Of a stretch of DNA of 64,000 nt, positions 26,804 through 35,887 are shown piece after piece. Under the pieces are notes generated by a model. The model was given only the letters and a program-made list of their open reading frames with translations, searched no databases and had not been told where the DNA came from. This DNA is from Clostridiales bacterium (GTDB lineage Bacteria; Bacillota; Clostridia; Oscillospirales; Acutalibacteraceae): positions 1 through 64,000 of the forward strand of contig DUNN01000022.1 in NCBI GenBank assembly GCA_012839345.1, read 5' to 3'. The position numbers were made by a program, and so were the translations under genes. The first letter of the stretch is position 1, and every line of letters starts with the position of its first letter.

Positions 26804-28102
26804 ATGGATTTTTCAACTTCATATGATGTACTGGCAAAGCTTGACCCGCTTCGCTGTATGGGGAAAGTAAAGAACATTGTCGGGATGATGATTGAAGTCA
26901 GCGGAATCACCGGAAATGTCGGCGATATCTGCACCATCGAAACCCCCGGCGAAGAAAAAGTCATTGTTGCTGAAATCATTGGATATAAAAACGAAAATCT
27001 TCTTTTAATGGCTTACGGCGATGTAAAAGGAATTGGCCTTGGCAGTCTGGTTCAGTGTACCAAACGAAAGCTCCAGGTGCCTGTCGGCGATTTCCTGATT
27101 GGCCGCACCATAGACGCCACCGGCAAGCCGATTGACGGAAAGGGCGATTTCCAGGCAACGGAGTTCTACGATGTGGATTCCACTTACACGAATCCGCTGG
27201 AACGTCCCAGAATCAGCCAGCGGCTCAGCTTCGGGATCAAAGCGATCGACGGCATGATGACGATAGGCAAAGGCCAGAGAATGGGCATTTTCGCCGGCAG
27301 CGGCGTTGGGAAAAGTACTCTGATGGGAATGATCGCAAAAAATGTCAAATCGGATATTAATGTGATCGCTCTGGTGGGCGAACGCGGCCGTGAAGTGACC
27401 GAGTTTATGGAAAAAGATCTTGGCCCGGAGGGGTTGGCCCGTTCGGTTCTGGTTGTTGCAACCTCGGATCAGCCGGCCATGTACCGGGTAAAATGCGCGA
27501 TGGTTGCAACGGCGATTGCGGAATATTTTAAAGATCAAGGAAAAGATGTTCTGCTCATGATGGATTCCCTAACCCGTTTCGCCATGGCGCAGCGGGAAAT
27601 CGGCCTCGCCGCGGGCGAGCCTCCTATTGCGAGGGGCTACACGCCGTCGATTTATGCAGAGCTTCCCAAGCTGCTGGAGCGCAGCGGAAACTTCAAAACC
27701 GGCTCCATCACCGGAATTTATACGGTTCTGGTGGAAGGCGACGACACCAACGAACCGATTTCCGATACGGTTCGCGGCATTATTGACGGACATATTGTTT
27801 TAACCCGTTCACTTGCCCATCAAAACCATTATCCGGCGATTGATGTGAATTCCAGTATTTCCAGATTGATGAATGATATTGTCGATGACGAACATAAACA
27901 GGCGGCTTCCAAAATCCGAAATCTGCTGTCTGTTTATTATCAGAATTATGATTTGATTTCAATCGGCGCATACAAACCGGGAATGAACCCTCGGTTGGAT
28001 GAGGCTGTTCGAAAGATAGATTCCGTAAACTCGTTTCTGTGTCAGAAAGTAAATGAGAGCTTTTCTTTTGAGGAAACTCTGAAAATGATGAAAGAACTGT
28101 AA
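26804..28102 (+). CDS. fliI: Flagellum-specific ATPase FliI
   Basis: 432 residues, ATG 26804. It is an F1-beta-like ATPase: Walker A GSGVGKST at 165-172, the catalytic region VALVGERGREVTEFMEKDLG, Walker B (LLMMDSLTRFAMAQRE) and the SITGIYTVLVEGDD signature. The hexamer energises unfolding and delivery of substrates to the flagellar type III gate. It is flanked by fliH and fliJ as usual. Confidence 0.97.
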   Translation: MDFSTSYDVLAKLDPLRCMGKVKNIVGMMIEVSGITGNVGDICTIETPGEEKVIVAEIIGYKNENLLLMAYGDVKGIGLGSLVQCTKRKLQVPVGDFLIGRTIDATGKPIDGKGDFQATEFYDVDSTYTNPLERPRISQRLSFGIKAIDGMMTIGKGQRMGIFAGSGVGKSTLMGMIAKNVKSDINVIALVGERGREVTEFMEKDLGPEGLARSVLVVATSDQPAMYRVKCAMVATAIAEYFKDQGKDVLLMMDSLTRFAMAQREIGLAAGEPPIARGYTPSIYAELPKLLERSGNFKTGSITGIYTVLVEGDDTNEPISDTVRGIIDGHIVLTRSLAHQNHYPAIDVNSSISRLMNDIVDDEHKQAASKIRNLLSVYYQNYDLISIGAYKPGMNPRLDEAVRKIDSVNSFLCQKVNESFSFEETLKMMKEL

Positions 28103-28117
28103 GGACGCGAATTTACT

Positions 28118-28549
28118 ATGAAGAAATTTATCTTTTCCCTCGAAAAAGTCTTGGGGTTTAAACAGCAGACGCTGGATGTGAAAAAAAACGAGCTGTCCGC
28201 CATGCAGTCCAAACTGCATGAACTGGAACAGGAAATTGATGACCTGAACCGTAAATTCACCTTGTACAATCAGCAAATGGTGGAGGCCATGAAAGAAGGC
28301 CTTTCCGCCAGTGATATTTCGGTTTATAAAATGTATTTCAACGTGCTGAACAAGAAGATCAAAAAGCTGATTGAGGAAAAATCAATGGTGCTGGATTTGA
28401 TTTCACACAAAAAAGATGAAATTGTGCAGGTCAACAGCGAAATTTCCGGTTTTGAAAAGCTTCGGGACAAGCAGTTTGCAGAATATATGAAGCAGGTTCA
28501 GAAAAGCCAGGAACTTGCGATTGAGGAATTTGTCAGCCAAGTTCGCTGA
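28118..28549 (+). CDS. fliJ: Flagellar export protein FliJ
   Basis: 143 residues, ATG 28118, fully helical with long heptads (FSLEKVLGFKQQTLDVKK, LRDKQFAEYMKQVQKSQEL), the two-stranded coiled coil of FliJ. It acts as the central stalk of the FliI ring and contacts FlhA. Assigned from the coiled-coil pattern and position behind fliI. Confidence 0.9.
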   Translation: MKKFIFSLEKVLGFKQQTLDVKKNELSAMQSKLHELEQEIDDLNRKFTLYNQQMVEAMKEGLSASDISVYKMYFNVLNKKIKKLIEEKSMVLDLISHKKDEIVQVNSEISGFEKLRDKQFAEYMKQVQKSQELAIEEFVSQVR

Positions 28550-28589
28550 ATCTATATTTGTTTATAAATACCTTTATTTATAAAACCAG

Positions 28590-28608
28590 TACCGTGACAA
28601 TCACGGTA
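28590..28608 (+). other. Hairpin before the fliK ribosome-binding site
   Basis: TACCGTGA and TCACGGTA pair perfectly around a CAA loop in the fliJ-fliK gap, just 5' of the AGGAGGTG of fliK. There is no T tract; an RNA stability or processing role is possible. Confidence 0.45.
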
Positions 28609-28633
28609 GACGAAAAAACAAGGAGGTGAAAAA

Positions 28634-29920
28634 ATGGTACAGCAAATAACAATGCCTCAGGTGCAGCAAGCCACACCGAAGACTCAGTCTGTTCAAACTC
28701 AGAAGGACGACCGGAGTTTTCAGTCTGTGCTGAAGCAGTCCACCGATAAGCTGGAAAGCAAAAAGCAGGAAGGACCGTCAAAAAGCAGCCGCCCCGGGAA
28801 AGAAAGCAAAAAAGACGACACTTCTTCCGTATCGCCGGAAGCTACCGTATTAAGCGGACTTTGCGGCTCTGCAGTACAGCTTCAGCCTTCTGCGCAGACG
28901 CAGCCCTCCGCAGCTTCTGCCGACGGAACGGTTTCCAATCCGTCCGTTTTGTCCGTTGAAGCGGGTGGCGAAATACTCCCAACCGCACCGATGACACCTG
29001 ATTCGGCGAGCGGTTCCTCTGTTGGGCAAACCGTTTCTGCTGATTTGCCCATACCGCAAAATCAAGCGGCAGAGCAGACCAATCGAATCGGCGAAACGTC
29101 CACAATGAGTCAGCCAAACGTTTCCACTGTCAACCAAAATCACGGGATGGTGGACGGTACTGTTTCTCAGATGGTTCATGAGGCGTCGGTACCCAACACA
29201 ACGGATCTTACGACGCAGGAGCAGGAAAATCAGCTCCCGCAGACGAACTCTTCTCAGCAGATGGAAGCGCCTGTTTCGAATGATCCAATTACCGTGTCTG
29301 TCTCAGCCAAAGGGGAGCAGACCGGACTGAACACGGGGGCACAGGCGGAGCAGAGTGAGGCGGCCGACCTTTCCGGACAGCAGAAAACGGAGGAATCGGC
29401 GGCAAACGTACAGCCGGCTTCTTCTTTTCAGAATATGATGCAGACCGGCAACATTATCATTAAAGTTTCCGATGAAGTGCCCAAAACAACCAAACCGGTG
29501 GGTCACCAGGTTGCGGATCAGGTACTGAAACAGTATCAAGCCGGCACTCAGAATTTCCAGATGGATCTTTATCCGAAGGAACTGGGGAAGGTCACCGTTA
29601 AGCTGGCCGTGCAAAACGGCACTATGACGGTGGAAATTTCTGCATTAAACCCGAAAACACAGAGTATGCTTCTTTCCAATTCGGGTGAAATTCGTGCTCT
29701 GCTGGAAAGCGCGGTCCATCATACGGTGGAAGTTACTCAGCCTGCGCAGGATTCCCAGTGGTATCAGCAGGATCAGAACTCTTCCGGCCAGCAGGATCAG
29801 CAGCAGGAAAATCAGCAGCGGCAGTATCGATATCATGACGACCAAGACGGCGTGAACGACAGCCAAGAGGATTTTCTTACGATGATCCAGCAGCTTCGGA
29901 TCAAAGCCAATATGAGCTAG
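28634..29920 (+). CDS. fliK: Flagellar hook-length control protein FliK
   Basis: 428 residues, ATG 28634 with AGGAGGTG. Residues 1-280 are low-complexity Ser/Gln/Thr/Pro, as expected for the secreted ruler part. The C-terminal Flg_hook domain (about 290-385) contains FQMDLYPKELGKVTVKLAVQ and ALNPKTQSMLLSNSGEIRAL, the family signature. A Gln-rich tail follows. FliK measures hook length and flips FlhB specificity to filament substrates. A second FliK-like gene exists at 54606-56033. Confidence 0.92.
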   Translation: MVQQITMPQVQQATPKTQSVQTQKDDRSFQSVLKQSTDKLESKKQEGPSKSSRPGKESKKDDTSSVSPEATVLSGLCGSAVQLQPSAQTQPSAASADGTVSNPSVLSVEAGGEILPTAPMTPDSASGSSVGQTVSADLPIPQNQAAEQTNRIGETSTMSQPNVSTVNQNHGMVDGTVSQMVHEASVPNTTDLTTQEQENQLPQTNSSQQMEAPVSNDPITVSVSAKGEQTGLNTGAQAEQSEAADLSGQQKTEESAANVQPASSFQNMMQTGNIIIKVSDEVPKTTKPVGHQVADQVLKQYQAGTQNFQMDLYPKELGKVTVKLAVQNGTMTVEISALNPKTQSMLLSNSGEIRALLESAVHHTVEVTQPAQDSQWYQQDQNSSGQQDQQQENQQRQYRYHDDQDGVNDSQEDFLTMIQQLRIKANMS

Positions 29921-29936
29921 GAAAGGAGGCTACAAC

Positions 29937-30653
29937 TTGGGTATTACAACAACGAACAACATCAACAGTTACAATACGTCTTCTACCTCCAGCGCCAGTT
30001 CTAACACGACGAAAAACAATGCTGCAAGCATGGACACTTTCCTTCAGCTGCTTTCCAAGGAAATGCAGAACCAGGATGTTTTGAATCCGAGCAGCAACAC
30101 CGAATACATTACGCAGCTGTCCCAGTTTACGTCTTTGCAAGCGCTGCAGAACCTGGTCAACTATGCAAACAATCAAAATGATCTGCAAACCTCGTTGCTT
30201 GGTTCATCCATCGTGGGAAAATCGGTGATTGTCGCATCGTATGATTCCGAAACCAATACACTTACCAAAGATCATGGGATTGTTACAAAGTGCGATTTTT
30301 CTCAGACCACACCTATGGTGACAGTCAACGGTAAGGAATATTCACTGGGCTCCGTTATGGAAGTTGACAATTCGCCTACAGCGGATAATTTCCAGTATGG
30401 AACTTCTCTGGTTGGAAAAACCGTAACCGTGACTGGCACCGATGCGAAAGGCAATTCCGTCGACACAACCGGCGTGGTATCCGGCTGCATCTACAAAAAC
30501 GGTAATGTAAGCCTGGTGATTGACGGGAAAGAATATTCGCTTTCCGCGGTTACCAAAGTGGTGAACGGCACGGAGGCTTCGGACACTTCCCAGAGCAGCG
30601 GAAAGGACAGCAATTCGGAAGCATCCGGCAGTGGTTCTACCGCAAAGGTTTAA
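29937..30653 (+). CDS. flgD: Flagellar hook cap protein FlgD
   Basis: 238 residues from TTG 29937 (AGGAGG upstream). After a Ser/Asn/Thr-rich leader, MDTFLQLLSKEMQNQDVLNP and QLSQFTSLQALQNL give the conserved FlgD N-terminus; LLGSSIVGKSVIV starts the two Ig/FnIII-like domains (about 75-215), and two tandem strand sets with NGKEYSL/DGKEYSL are visible. FlgD caps the growing hook and is then discarded. Sits between fliK and the hook gene as in B. subtilis. Confidence 0.94.
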   Translation: MGITTTNNINSYNTSSTSSASSNTTKNNAASMDTFLQLLSKEMQNQDVLNPSSNTEYITQLSQFTSLQALQNLVNYANNQNDLQTSLLGSSIVGKSVIVASYDSETNTLTKDHGIVTKCDFSQTTPMVTVNGKEYSLGSVMEVDNSPTADNFQYGTSLVGKTVTVTGTDAKGNSVDTTGVVSGCIYKNGNVSLVIDGKEYSLSAVTKVVNGTEASDTSQSSGKDSNSEASGSGSTAKV

Positions 30654-30681
30654 CCGGCCCAGGGACCCGTAAGGAGAAGTC

Positions 30682-31086
30682 ATGGAAGACATACAATTTC
30701 AAAAAAAGTACGCTTCAATGATCGGCCCCAATTATCCCGTTTCCCAGATTTCCAATTCCGCAAAAGCGTTGGAAACGCAGCAGAATGGAACGGATTTTTC
30801 CCAACTGTTTCTGCAAAAGGTTCAGCAAAATTCGCAGCTGACGTTTTCCAAACACGCGCTGCAGCGGCTGGACAGCCGCCAGATTCAGCTTTCTCCCCAA
30901 ATGCTTGCAAAAATCAACGGCGGGGTAGAAAAGGCAAAGGCTAAGGGAATTAAAGACGCGCTTATATTAAGCGGGCCGAACGCATTCATCGTGAACATTC
31001 CAAGCGGAACAGTAATTACTACCATGAGCGGTCAGGAAATGACCGACAATGTCTTTACAAATATTGACGGAGCCGTAATTGTATAA
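30682..31086 (+). CDS. Flagellar operon protein of the TIGR02530 (flg_new) type
   Basis: 134 residues, ATG 30682 with AAGGAG. The middle and end (LTFSKHALQRLDSRQIQLSP, GVEKAKAKGIKDALILSG, NIPSGTVITTMSG, VFTNIDGAVIV) match the small protein usually found between flgD and flgE in Firmicutes and spirochaetes. Its biochemical role is not established; the tight position suggests a job in hook assembly. Confidence 0.88.
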   Translation: MEDIQFQKKYASMIGPNYPVSQISNSAKALETQQNGTDFSQLFLQKVQQNSQLTFSKHALQRLDSRQIQLSPQMLAKINGGVEKAKAKGIKDALILSGPNAFIVNIPSGTVITTMSGQEMTDNVFTNIDGAVIV

Positions 31087-31168
31087 CCGGACCTTATCAG
31101 GAAGTTATCAAGACTTTGACTGACAGAGAAGTCTTTGCGGAATCCGAAAAAGAAAGTGAGAGATTAAA

Positions 31169-32386
31169 ATGTCATTATCAAGAGCAATGACCTCCGGCGT
31201 ATCCGCTATTTCAGCGCTTCAGTCCGGAATGGATGTAATTGGCAACAACATTGCCAACGTGAATACTTCCGGTTTTAAATCCTCCAGAACGACCTTCCGC
31301 GACGTTTATTACCAAACGCTTTCGGGTGCTTCTCAGGCAGGCACACAGGGCGGTTCCAACCCGTCTCAGATCGGTTATGGTTCGCAGCTGTCATCCGTTG
31401 ACGTGGTGAACACCCGCGGCGGTTTTGTTTCCACGGGTCTCGGCACGGACTGCTACATCGATGGCGAAGGCTACTATGTGGTGCAGGACGGAAGCGGCAA
31501 GAAGTTTTTAACGCAGGTCGGCACGTTCAGCTTTGACGGCAGCGGCAACCTGGTAGACGGCAACAAAAACAAAGTCATTGGGTTCCCTTATGCCGGGTAT
31601 ACCACGGACAAGGTAACCGTCGGCGGTGCTACGATTGACTTTGGTAAGGATAACCTTTCCAAGTATGATTTGGACGGCTACACCTTAAAAGTTGTGTACA
31701 GCAAAACGGCCGACAGCAGTGTGGTTGCAGATATTGGGAAAAAGACCATTACTGTTACTTACAAACAGGAGCAGGATGCTACTACGAACGAGTATTCTTC
31801 CCTGACGAAAAACGGACTGCAGACTTTGCTGCAAGGCACTTGGACTTGGCAGGAAAACGGCGGCACACCAACTACCACGCCGAGTATCACAACAACCGAT
31901 ATTACCATTAAGGGCGGCGCCACAGGGGATGCCACGGCCAACGATGTTGTACCCGCCGATGCTTCCGGCACGGTAAACAACAGTGCTTCCTTCAATACCG
32001 ACAGCCTGACCCCGATTGTGAATACCTATGGTACCCTGAAAAATGTTACCATCAGCGCCGACGGTATCATCACCGGCCAGGACACAAACGGAAAGATTCA
32101 GAGTATTGGCCAGATTGCGGTTGCATATGTGCCAAACCCCAACGCGCTTTCTTATGACGGAAACTCCTATTTTTCCGCGGGCGTCAACACGGGCGACCTG
32201 GTCTATTCGGTTCCGGGCGAAAACAGCACCGGTAAGTTAAAAACCGGCGGCCTGGCGGGTTCCAATGTAGATCTTGCAAATGAGTTTTCCAATATGATCG
32301 TAACACAGAGAGCGTATCAGGCCAACTCCAAAATCATCACGGTCAGTGATGAAATGCTTGAAACGCTGGTCAACATGAAGAGATAA
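31169..32386 (+). CDS. flgE: Flagellar hook protein FlgE
   Basis: 405 residues, ATG 31169. N-terminal rod motif (SALQSGMDVIGNNIANVNTS, GFKSSRTTFRDV), FlgE-type middle (GLGTDCYIDGEGYYVVQDGS) and C-terminal coiled coil (DLANEFSNMIVTQRAYQANS, ITVSDEMLETLVNMKR) are all present. About 120 copies make the universal joint. It uses a longer variable middle (residues 165-290) than minimal FlgE. Confidence 0.96.
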   Translation: MSLSRAMTSGVSAISALQSGMDVIGNNIANVNTSGFKSSRTTFRDVYYQTLSGASQAGTQGGSNPSQIGYGSQLSSVDVVNTRGGFVSTGLGTDCYIDGEGYYVVQDGSGKKFLTQVGTFSFDGSGNLVDGNKNKVIGFPYAGYTTDKVTVGGATIDFGKDNLSKYDLDGYTLKVVYSKTADSSVVADIGKKTITVTYKQEQDATTNEYSSLTKNGLQTLLQGTWTWQENGGTPTTTPSITTTDITIKGGATGDATANDVVPADASGTVNNSASFNTDSLTPIVNTYGTLKNVTISADGIITGQDTNGKIQSIGQIAVAYVPNPNALSYDGNSYFSAGVNTGDLVYSVPGENSTGKLKTGGLAGSNVDLANEFSNMIVTQRAYQANSKIITVSDEMLETLVNMKR

Positions 32387-32402
32387 TAAGGAATGACAGC
32401 TT

Positions 32403-32430
32403 CCGTACCGGAACGAAAAGTCCGGTACGG
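32403..32430 (+). other. Strong hairpin between flgE and flbD
   Basis: CCGTACCGGA pairs perfectly with TCCGGTACGG around an 8-base loop. No T tract follows. It may protect the abundant hook message or damp read-through to the genes behind it. Confidence 0.55.
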
Positions 32431-32456
32431 TCCGGCTGGTCCTGGAGGGGACTCAA

Positions 32457-32660
32457 ATGATCGAGTTAACCAACTTAAACGGCGTTTCTTTTGTTCTGAA
32501 CAGCAATCTGATAGAAGATATTGTAAATATTCCGGAAACGAAGGTAACTCTGACAACTGGAAAATATTATCTTGTAAGTGAAGACAAAAATGAGATCATA
32601 AAGAAGGTCATTGCTTACAACCGGGAAATTTTTAAGAATGTAATCCGGTTGAAGGATTGA
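32457..32660 (+). CDS. flbD: FlbD/SwrD family protein
   Basis: 67 residues, ATG 32457 with GGAGGGG. MIELTNLNGVSFVLNSNLIE and VTLTTGKYYLVSE match the small FlbD family found directly behind flgE; the B. subtilis member SwrD raises motor torque for swarming. It is followed by a 183-bp gap where fliL would usually lie; the gap has no supported gene. Confidence 0.92.
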   Translation: MIELTNLNGVSFVLNSNLIEDIVNIPETKVTLTTGKYYLVSEDKNEIIKKVIAYNREIFKNVIRLKD

Positions 32661-32843
32661 CTTTTTGAGCTTTGAAACAGCTATTTTGTTTTAATTGTTT
32701 TTCTTCGGAATAATCTTCCACAGTTCGCGGTAAGCGAATGCTTGAAAATTTTATTCCGTATTTTATCAATGGGGTTTGTTCAGGAAGGGTATTTTAAATT
32801 TCCGTTTTGCGGATGAGATTAATGAAGTGGGAATGGTGGTTAT

Positions 32844-33839
32844 ATGGCGGAAATTTTGTCACAACAGCAAATTGATGAATTGCTTGGAAGCCTGCAAAAC
32901 GGCAACATGGACTTCAAGGAAATCGAAAAGCAGTCAGGCTCGCAAAAGGTTAAAGAATATGACTTCATGTCGCCAAAAAAATTCTCCAGAGAGCAGTTGA
33001 AGCTGCTGGACAACGTTTTTGACAGCTTTGCCCGAACGTACAGCCTGCAGCTTTCCAGTATGCTTCGTACCGCCTGTCAAATGGAAATTCTTCAGGTGGA
33101 AGAAGAAGAATACCGGGAATTTAACAATGCGTTAAGCGATTCCGTTTTGGTTGCGGTAATCGGAATGCATAACGAGGAAAATCGAATTGACGACAAGCAG
33201 ATTCTCATGGAAATGTCACGCCCGGTTTCGTTTTCCATTATGGACCGGCTGCTGGGCGGCAATGGTTCTGGTTATCAAATCGACCGGGATTATACGGACA
33301 TTGAATTGTCTTTGCTGGAATATCTTTTTAAGCAGGTTCTCGGGCTGCTCAAAAATGCTTGGGGAAACTATATTGAGATTGAACACAGCCTTGACATGAT
33401 TGAAACGAATTCCCGTTTAATGCAGTCCATTCCCCCCGATGAATCCGTTGCCATTATTGTAATTGAAATGACTTTGGATACGCTGAAAGGAAATATGAAT
33501 ATCTGTCTTCCAGCCTCTTCATTGGAAGAGATTTTCAGAGTATTCAATTCAAAATATGTAAAATTACCGAAGAGGGATGATCCCGAAATTGAAAGGCGGC
33601 GCAGGGAGGCTATCATGCGAACCTTGAATGACTCCCCGCTTCCTGTGTCGGCCATTCTGGGGAAGACAGAGATTACACTTCGGGATCTTCTGAATTTGCA
33701 GGTGGGTGATATTATTACTTTGAATACACCGGTAGAAAACAATCTGGTTACAGTCAACGTTGGAAAGTTCCCGTGGTTTACGGGTGTTATAGGGTCAAAA
33801 AAGAAAAAGTATGCTGTAAAGATTGAAAAAACTCTCTAA
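32844..33839 (+). CDS. fliM: Flagellar motor switch protein FliM
   Basis: 331 residues, ATG 32844. The N-terminal CheY-P-binding peptide is intact (EILSQQQIDELLGSL), followed by the CheC-like middle (FSREQLKLLDNVFDSFARTY, PVSFSIMDRLLGGNG) and the C-terminal SpoA domain (LPVSAILGKTEITLRDLLNL, QVGDIITL). It forms the C ring with FliG and FliY and receives the CheY-P signal. Confidence 0.97.
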   Translation: MAEILSQQQIDELLGSLQNGNMDFKEIEKQSGSQKVKEYDFMSPKKFSREQLKLLDNVFDSFARTYSLQLSSMLRTACQMEILQVEEEEYREFNNALSDSVLVAVIGMHNEENRIDDKQILMEMSRPVSFSIMDRLLGGNGSGYQIDRDYTDIELSLLEYLFKQVLGLLKNAWGNYIEIEHSLDMIETNSRLMQSIPPDESVAIIVIEMTLDTLKGNMNICLPASSLEEIFRVFNSKYVKLPKRDDPEIERRRREAIMRTLNDSPLPVSAILGKTEITLRDLLNLQVGDIITLNTPVENNLVTVNVGKFPWFTGVIGSKKKKYAVKIEKTL

Positions 33840-33862
33840 TATATTGATGGAAGGTGATTTCT

Positions 33863-35014
33863 ATGGAGCCGATGAACAATGTTCTTTCTCCCATGGATGT
33901 TGATACCATAGGAGAAATTATGAACATCAGCTTGGGGTCTTCGGCGACCACTGTTTCAACGCTGCTGAACCAGAGGGTAACGATTACAACTCCAAGGGTT
34001 CAGGTTACAAAATCGGATGAATTTCATTTTGAATCGTTGGAACCGGCGGTTGCGGTTGAAATTAACTATGTAAGCGGTCTGAATGGCAAAAACATCATGA
34101 TTTTAAAAGAATCTGATGTGAAAGTGATCGTCGGATTGCTGCTGCAAACAGATTATTCCGATCAGGAATTTGTCCTGGACGAAATGAGCCTGGGTGCGAT
34201 CTGTGAAGTCATGAATCAGATGATGGGGGCGTCTTCCACGGCGCTTTCGCAGCTTCTGAATCGTGCCATCAACATTTCACCGCCGAATTCTTTTCAAATT
34301 GAAAATTCCAAGCAGTTTAAAAACAAATATTTTAAAGATGACGATCCGGTTGTGGCAATTCACTTTAATTTGCTCATCGGGGATCTGGTGAACAGTGAAT
34401 TTATCAGTTTGATGTCAGTTGATCTGGCAAGAGAACTGATTTCCACATTCGGTTTTGATGACAGCGCTGCTGCCGCAGCACAGCCGCAGGCACCGGCACC
34501 CGCGCCTGCACCCGCGCCCACGCCTGCACCTGCACCGGCACCCGTTCCGACACCGGCACCCGCGCCTGCACCGGCACCCGTTCCGACACCGGCACCCGCG
34601 CCTGCACCGGCTCCAATGCCGGCTCCGGTTCCCGCATCGGCTCCTGCGCCCGCTCCAATTAACCGGCCCGCGCCGTACCCGGCCCCAAGCTACGATGTCC
34701 GGAGCGCCACCTATCAGAGCTTTGATGAGCAGGATTCTTCCCTGACCAACGACCAGAATACCAATCTGGGTCTGATTATGAATGTTCCGTTGGAAATTAC
34801 CGTTGAAATTGGACGTACTTCCAGAAAAATCAAGGATATTCTTGATTTTACCACAGGAACGATTTTAGAGTTGGACAAGCAGGCAGGTCAGCAGGTGGAT
34901 GTCTTCGTCAATGGCAGACAAATTGCCAAGGGCGATGTTGTCGTGGTAGATGATTTTTACGGAGTAAGAATTACGGAAATCTCCAGCAACAGCGAAATCA
35001 TGAAGTTACTCTGA
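33863..35014 (+). CDS. fliY: Motor switch phosphatase FliY
   Basis: 383 residues from ATG 33863 (AAGGTG upstream; the GTG 33854 is less likely). It has a CheC-like domain (about 1-195), an Ala/Pro linker (about 205-275) and a FliN-type SpoA domain (NVPLEITVEIGRTSRKIKDI, FYGVRITEI). The first CheC-type site DTIGEIMN is intact; the second reads GAICEVMN, with Gly where Asp or Ser is expected. The separate N-terminal CheY-binding peptide of B. subtilis FliY seems to be missing. FliY fills the FliN place in the C ring and dephosphorylates CheY-P. The linker is encoded by a DNA tandem repeat. Confidence 0.93.
   Translation: MEPMNNVLSPMDVDTIGEIMNISLGSSATTVSTLLNQRVTITTPRVQVTKSDEFHFESLEPAVAVEINYVSGLNGKNIMILKESDVKVIVGLLLQTDYSDQEFVLDEMSLGAICEVMNQMMGASSTALSQLLNRAINISPPNSFQIENSKQFKNKYFKDDDPVVAIHFNLLIGDLVNSEFISLMSVDLARELISTFGFDDSAAAAAQPQAPAPAPAPAPTPAPAPAPVPTPAPAPAPAPVPTPAPAPAPAPMPAPVPASAPAPAPINRPAPYPAPSYDVRSATYQSFDEQDSSLTNDQNTNLGLIMNVPLEITVEIGRTSRKIKDILDFTTGTILELDKQAGQQVDVFVNGRQIAKGDVVVVDDFYGVRITEISSNSEIMKLL
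34533..34610 (+). repeat. fliY: 36-bp tandem repeat in the fliY linker
   Basis: Two identical 36-bp copies (34533-34568 and 34569-34604) plus a 6-bp start of a third, within a longer GC-rich Ala-Pro coding run (about 34478-34665). Because the unit is a multiple of three, copy changes would alter linker length without a frameshift. Confidence 0.85.
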
Positions 35015-35043
35015 GTTTAGCACATTTTTTAGGAGGAAACACA

Positions 35044-35406
35044 ATGGGAAAGAAAGTTATGTTAGTTGACGACGCTGCGTTTATGCGAATGATGATTAAG
35101 GATACTCTGCAGAAAAACGGGTATACGGAAATCGTCGAGGCTGGCAATGGGGAACAGGCGTTAACCACCTATGCGGCCGAAAAGCCGGATCTGGTTCTTA
35201 TGGATATCACCATGCCGGTTATGGATGGTCTGGAAGCGCTGAAAAGGCTGAAGGAAATGGACCCGAACGTTAAAGTTGTGATGTGTTCTGCAATGGGGCA
35301 GGAAACCATGGTAGTAGATGCCCTGAAGCTCGGCGCAAAGGACTTTATTGTAAAGCCGTTTAAGCCAGATCGCATTATGAAAACCGTCAATAGTATTTTG
35401 GGCTGA
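35044..35406 (+). CDS. cheY: Chemotaxis response regulator CheY
   Basis: 120 residues, ATG 35044 with AGGAGG. A single receiver domain: Asp9-Asp10 (LVDDAAF), phosphoacceptor Asp54 (VLMDITMP), Ser/Thr switch in VVMCSAMGQ, and Lys in FIVKPFKPD. CheA phosphorylates it, CheY-P binds FliM; FliY and CheC remove the phosphate. Position between fliY and fliO is as in B. subtilis. Confidence 0.96.
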   Translation: MGKKVMLVDDAAFMRMMIKDTLQKNGYTEIVEAGNGEQALTTYAAEKPDLVLMDITMPVMDGLEALKRLKEMDPNVKVVMCSAMGQETMVVDALKLGAKDFIVKPFKPDRIMKTVNSILG

Positions 35407-35437
35407 GCCTGATACCGAGAGAGAGGAAGGAACCTGT

Positions 35438-35887
35438 TTGACGAAGTTAACCGGATCGGGTTACTCATCGGATATACTGCCCCTCATTCTGTCGCTGCTT
35501 GCGGTTGTCGCGGTGCTGTATCTGTGCTATTTGTTTAGCAAGTTCATCGCCAAAAAAGCAAACCGCATGACGGACACTACCAATATTCATATATTGGAGA
35601 AAGTTGCGCTTGCGCAGGATAAGGGGCTCGCTTTGGCGGAAATCTGCGGAAGCTACTATCTGATCGGGTTTTCAAACAACGGAGTTGAAATTCTTCACGA
35701 GGTTTCCAAAGAAGACATTAAAGCCCAGCAGCCTGCTTTTAATATGGGCGGGAATTTTCTTGAAATTTTAAGTTCCACCATGAAAAACAGATTGGATGTG
35801 AAAACGCTTGACAGAAACAACGCAAGACCTGCTAAAGGCGGCGATGCCAGAACCGGCGAAAGAGAAGAAGAAAAAAAGAAGTCTTAG
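35438..35887 (+). CDS. fliO: Flagellar biosynthesis protein FliO (FliZ)
   Basis: 149 residues from TTG 35438 with GAGAGGAAGG upstream. One TM helix (about 15-33, LILSLLAVVAVLYLCYL), then a short cytoplasmic domain (HILEKVALAQDKGLALAEIC, YYLIGFSNNGVEIL) typical of FliO, and a charged tail. It helps assemble the FliP-FliQ-FliR gate. Its end overlaps the start of fliP. Confidence 0.9.
   Translation: MTKLTGSGYSSDILPLILSLLAVVAVLYLCYLFSKFIAKKANRMTDTTNIHILEKVALAQDKGLALAEICGSYYLIGFSNNGVEILHEVSKEDIKAQQPAFNMGGNFLEILSSTMKNRLDVKTLDRNNARPAKGGDARTGEREEEKKKS

Noticed and set aside
32776-33000. Possible fliL remnant or small gene before fliM
   Set aside because: The frame runs into fliM out of phase, has no TM segment and no SD; no trace of FliL sequence is visible in 32661-32843.
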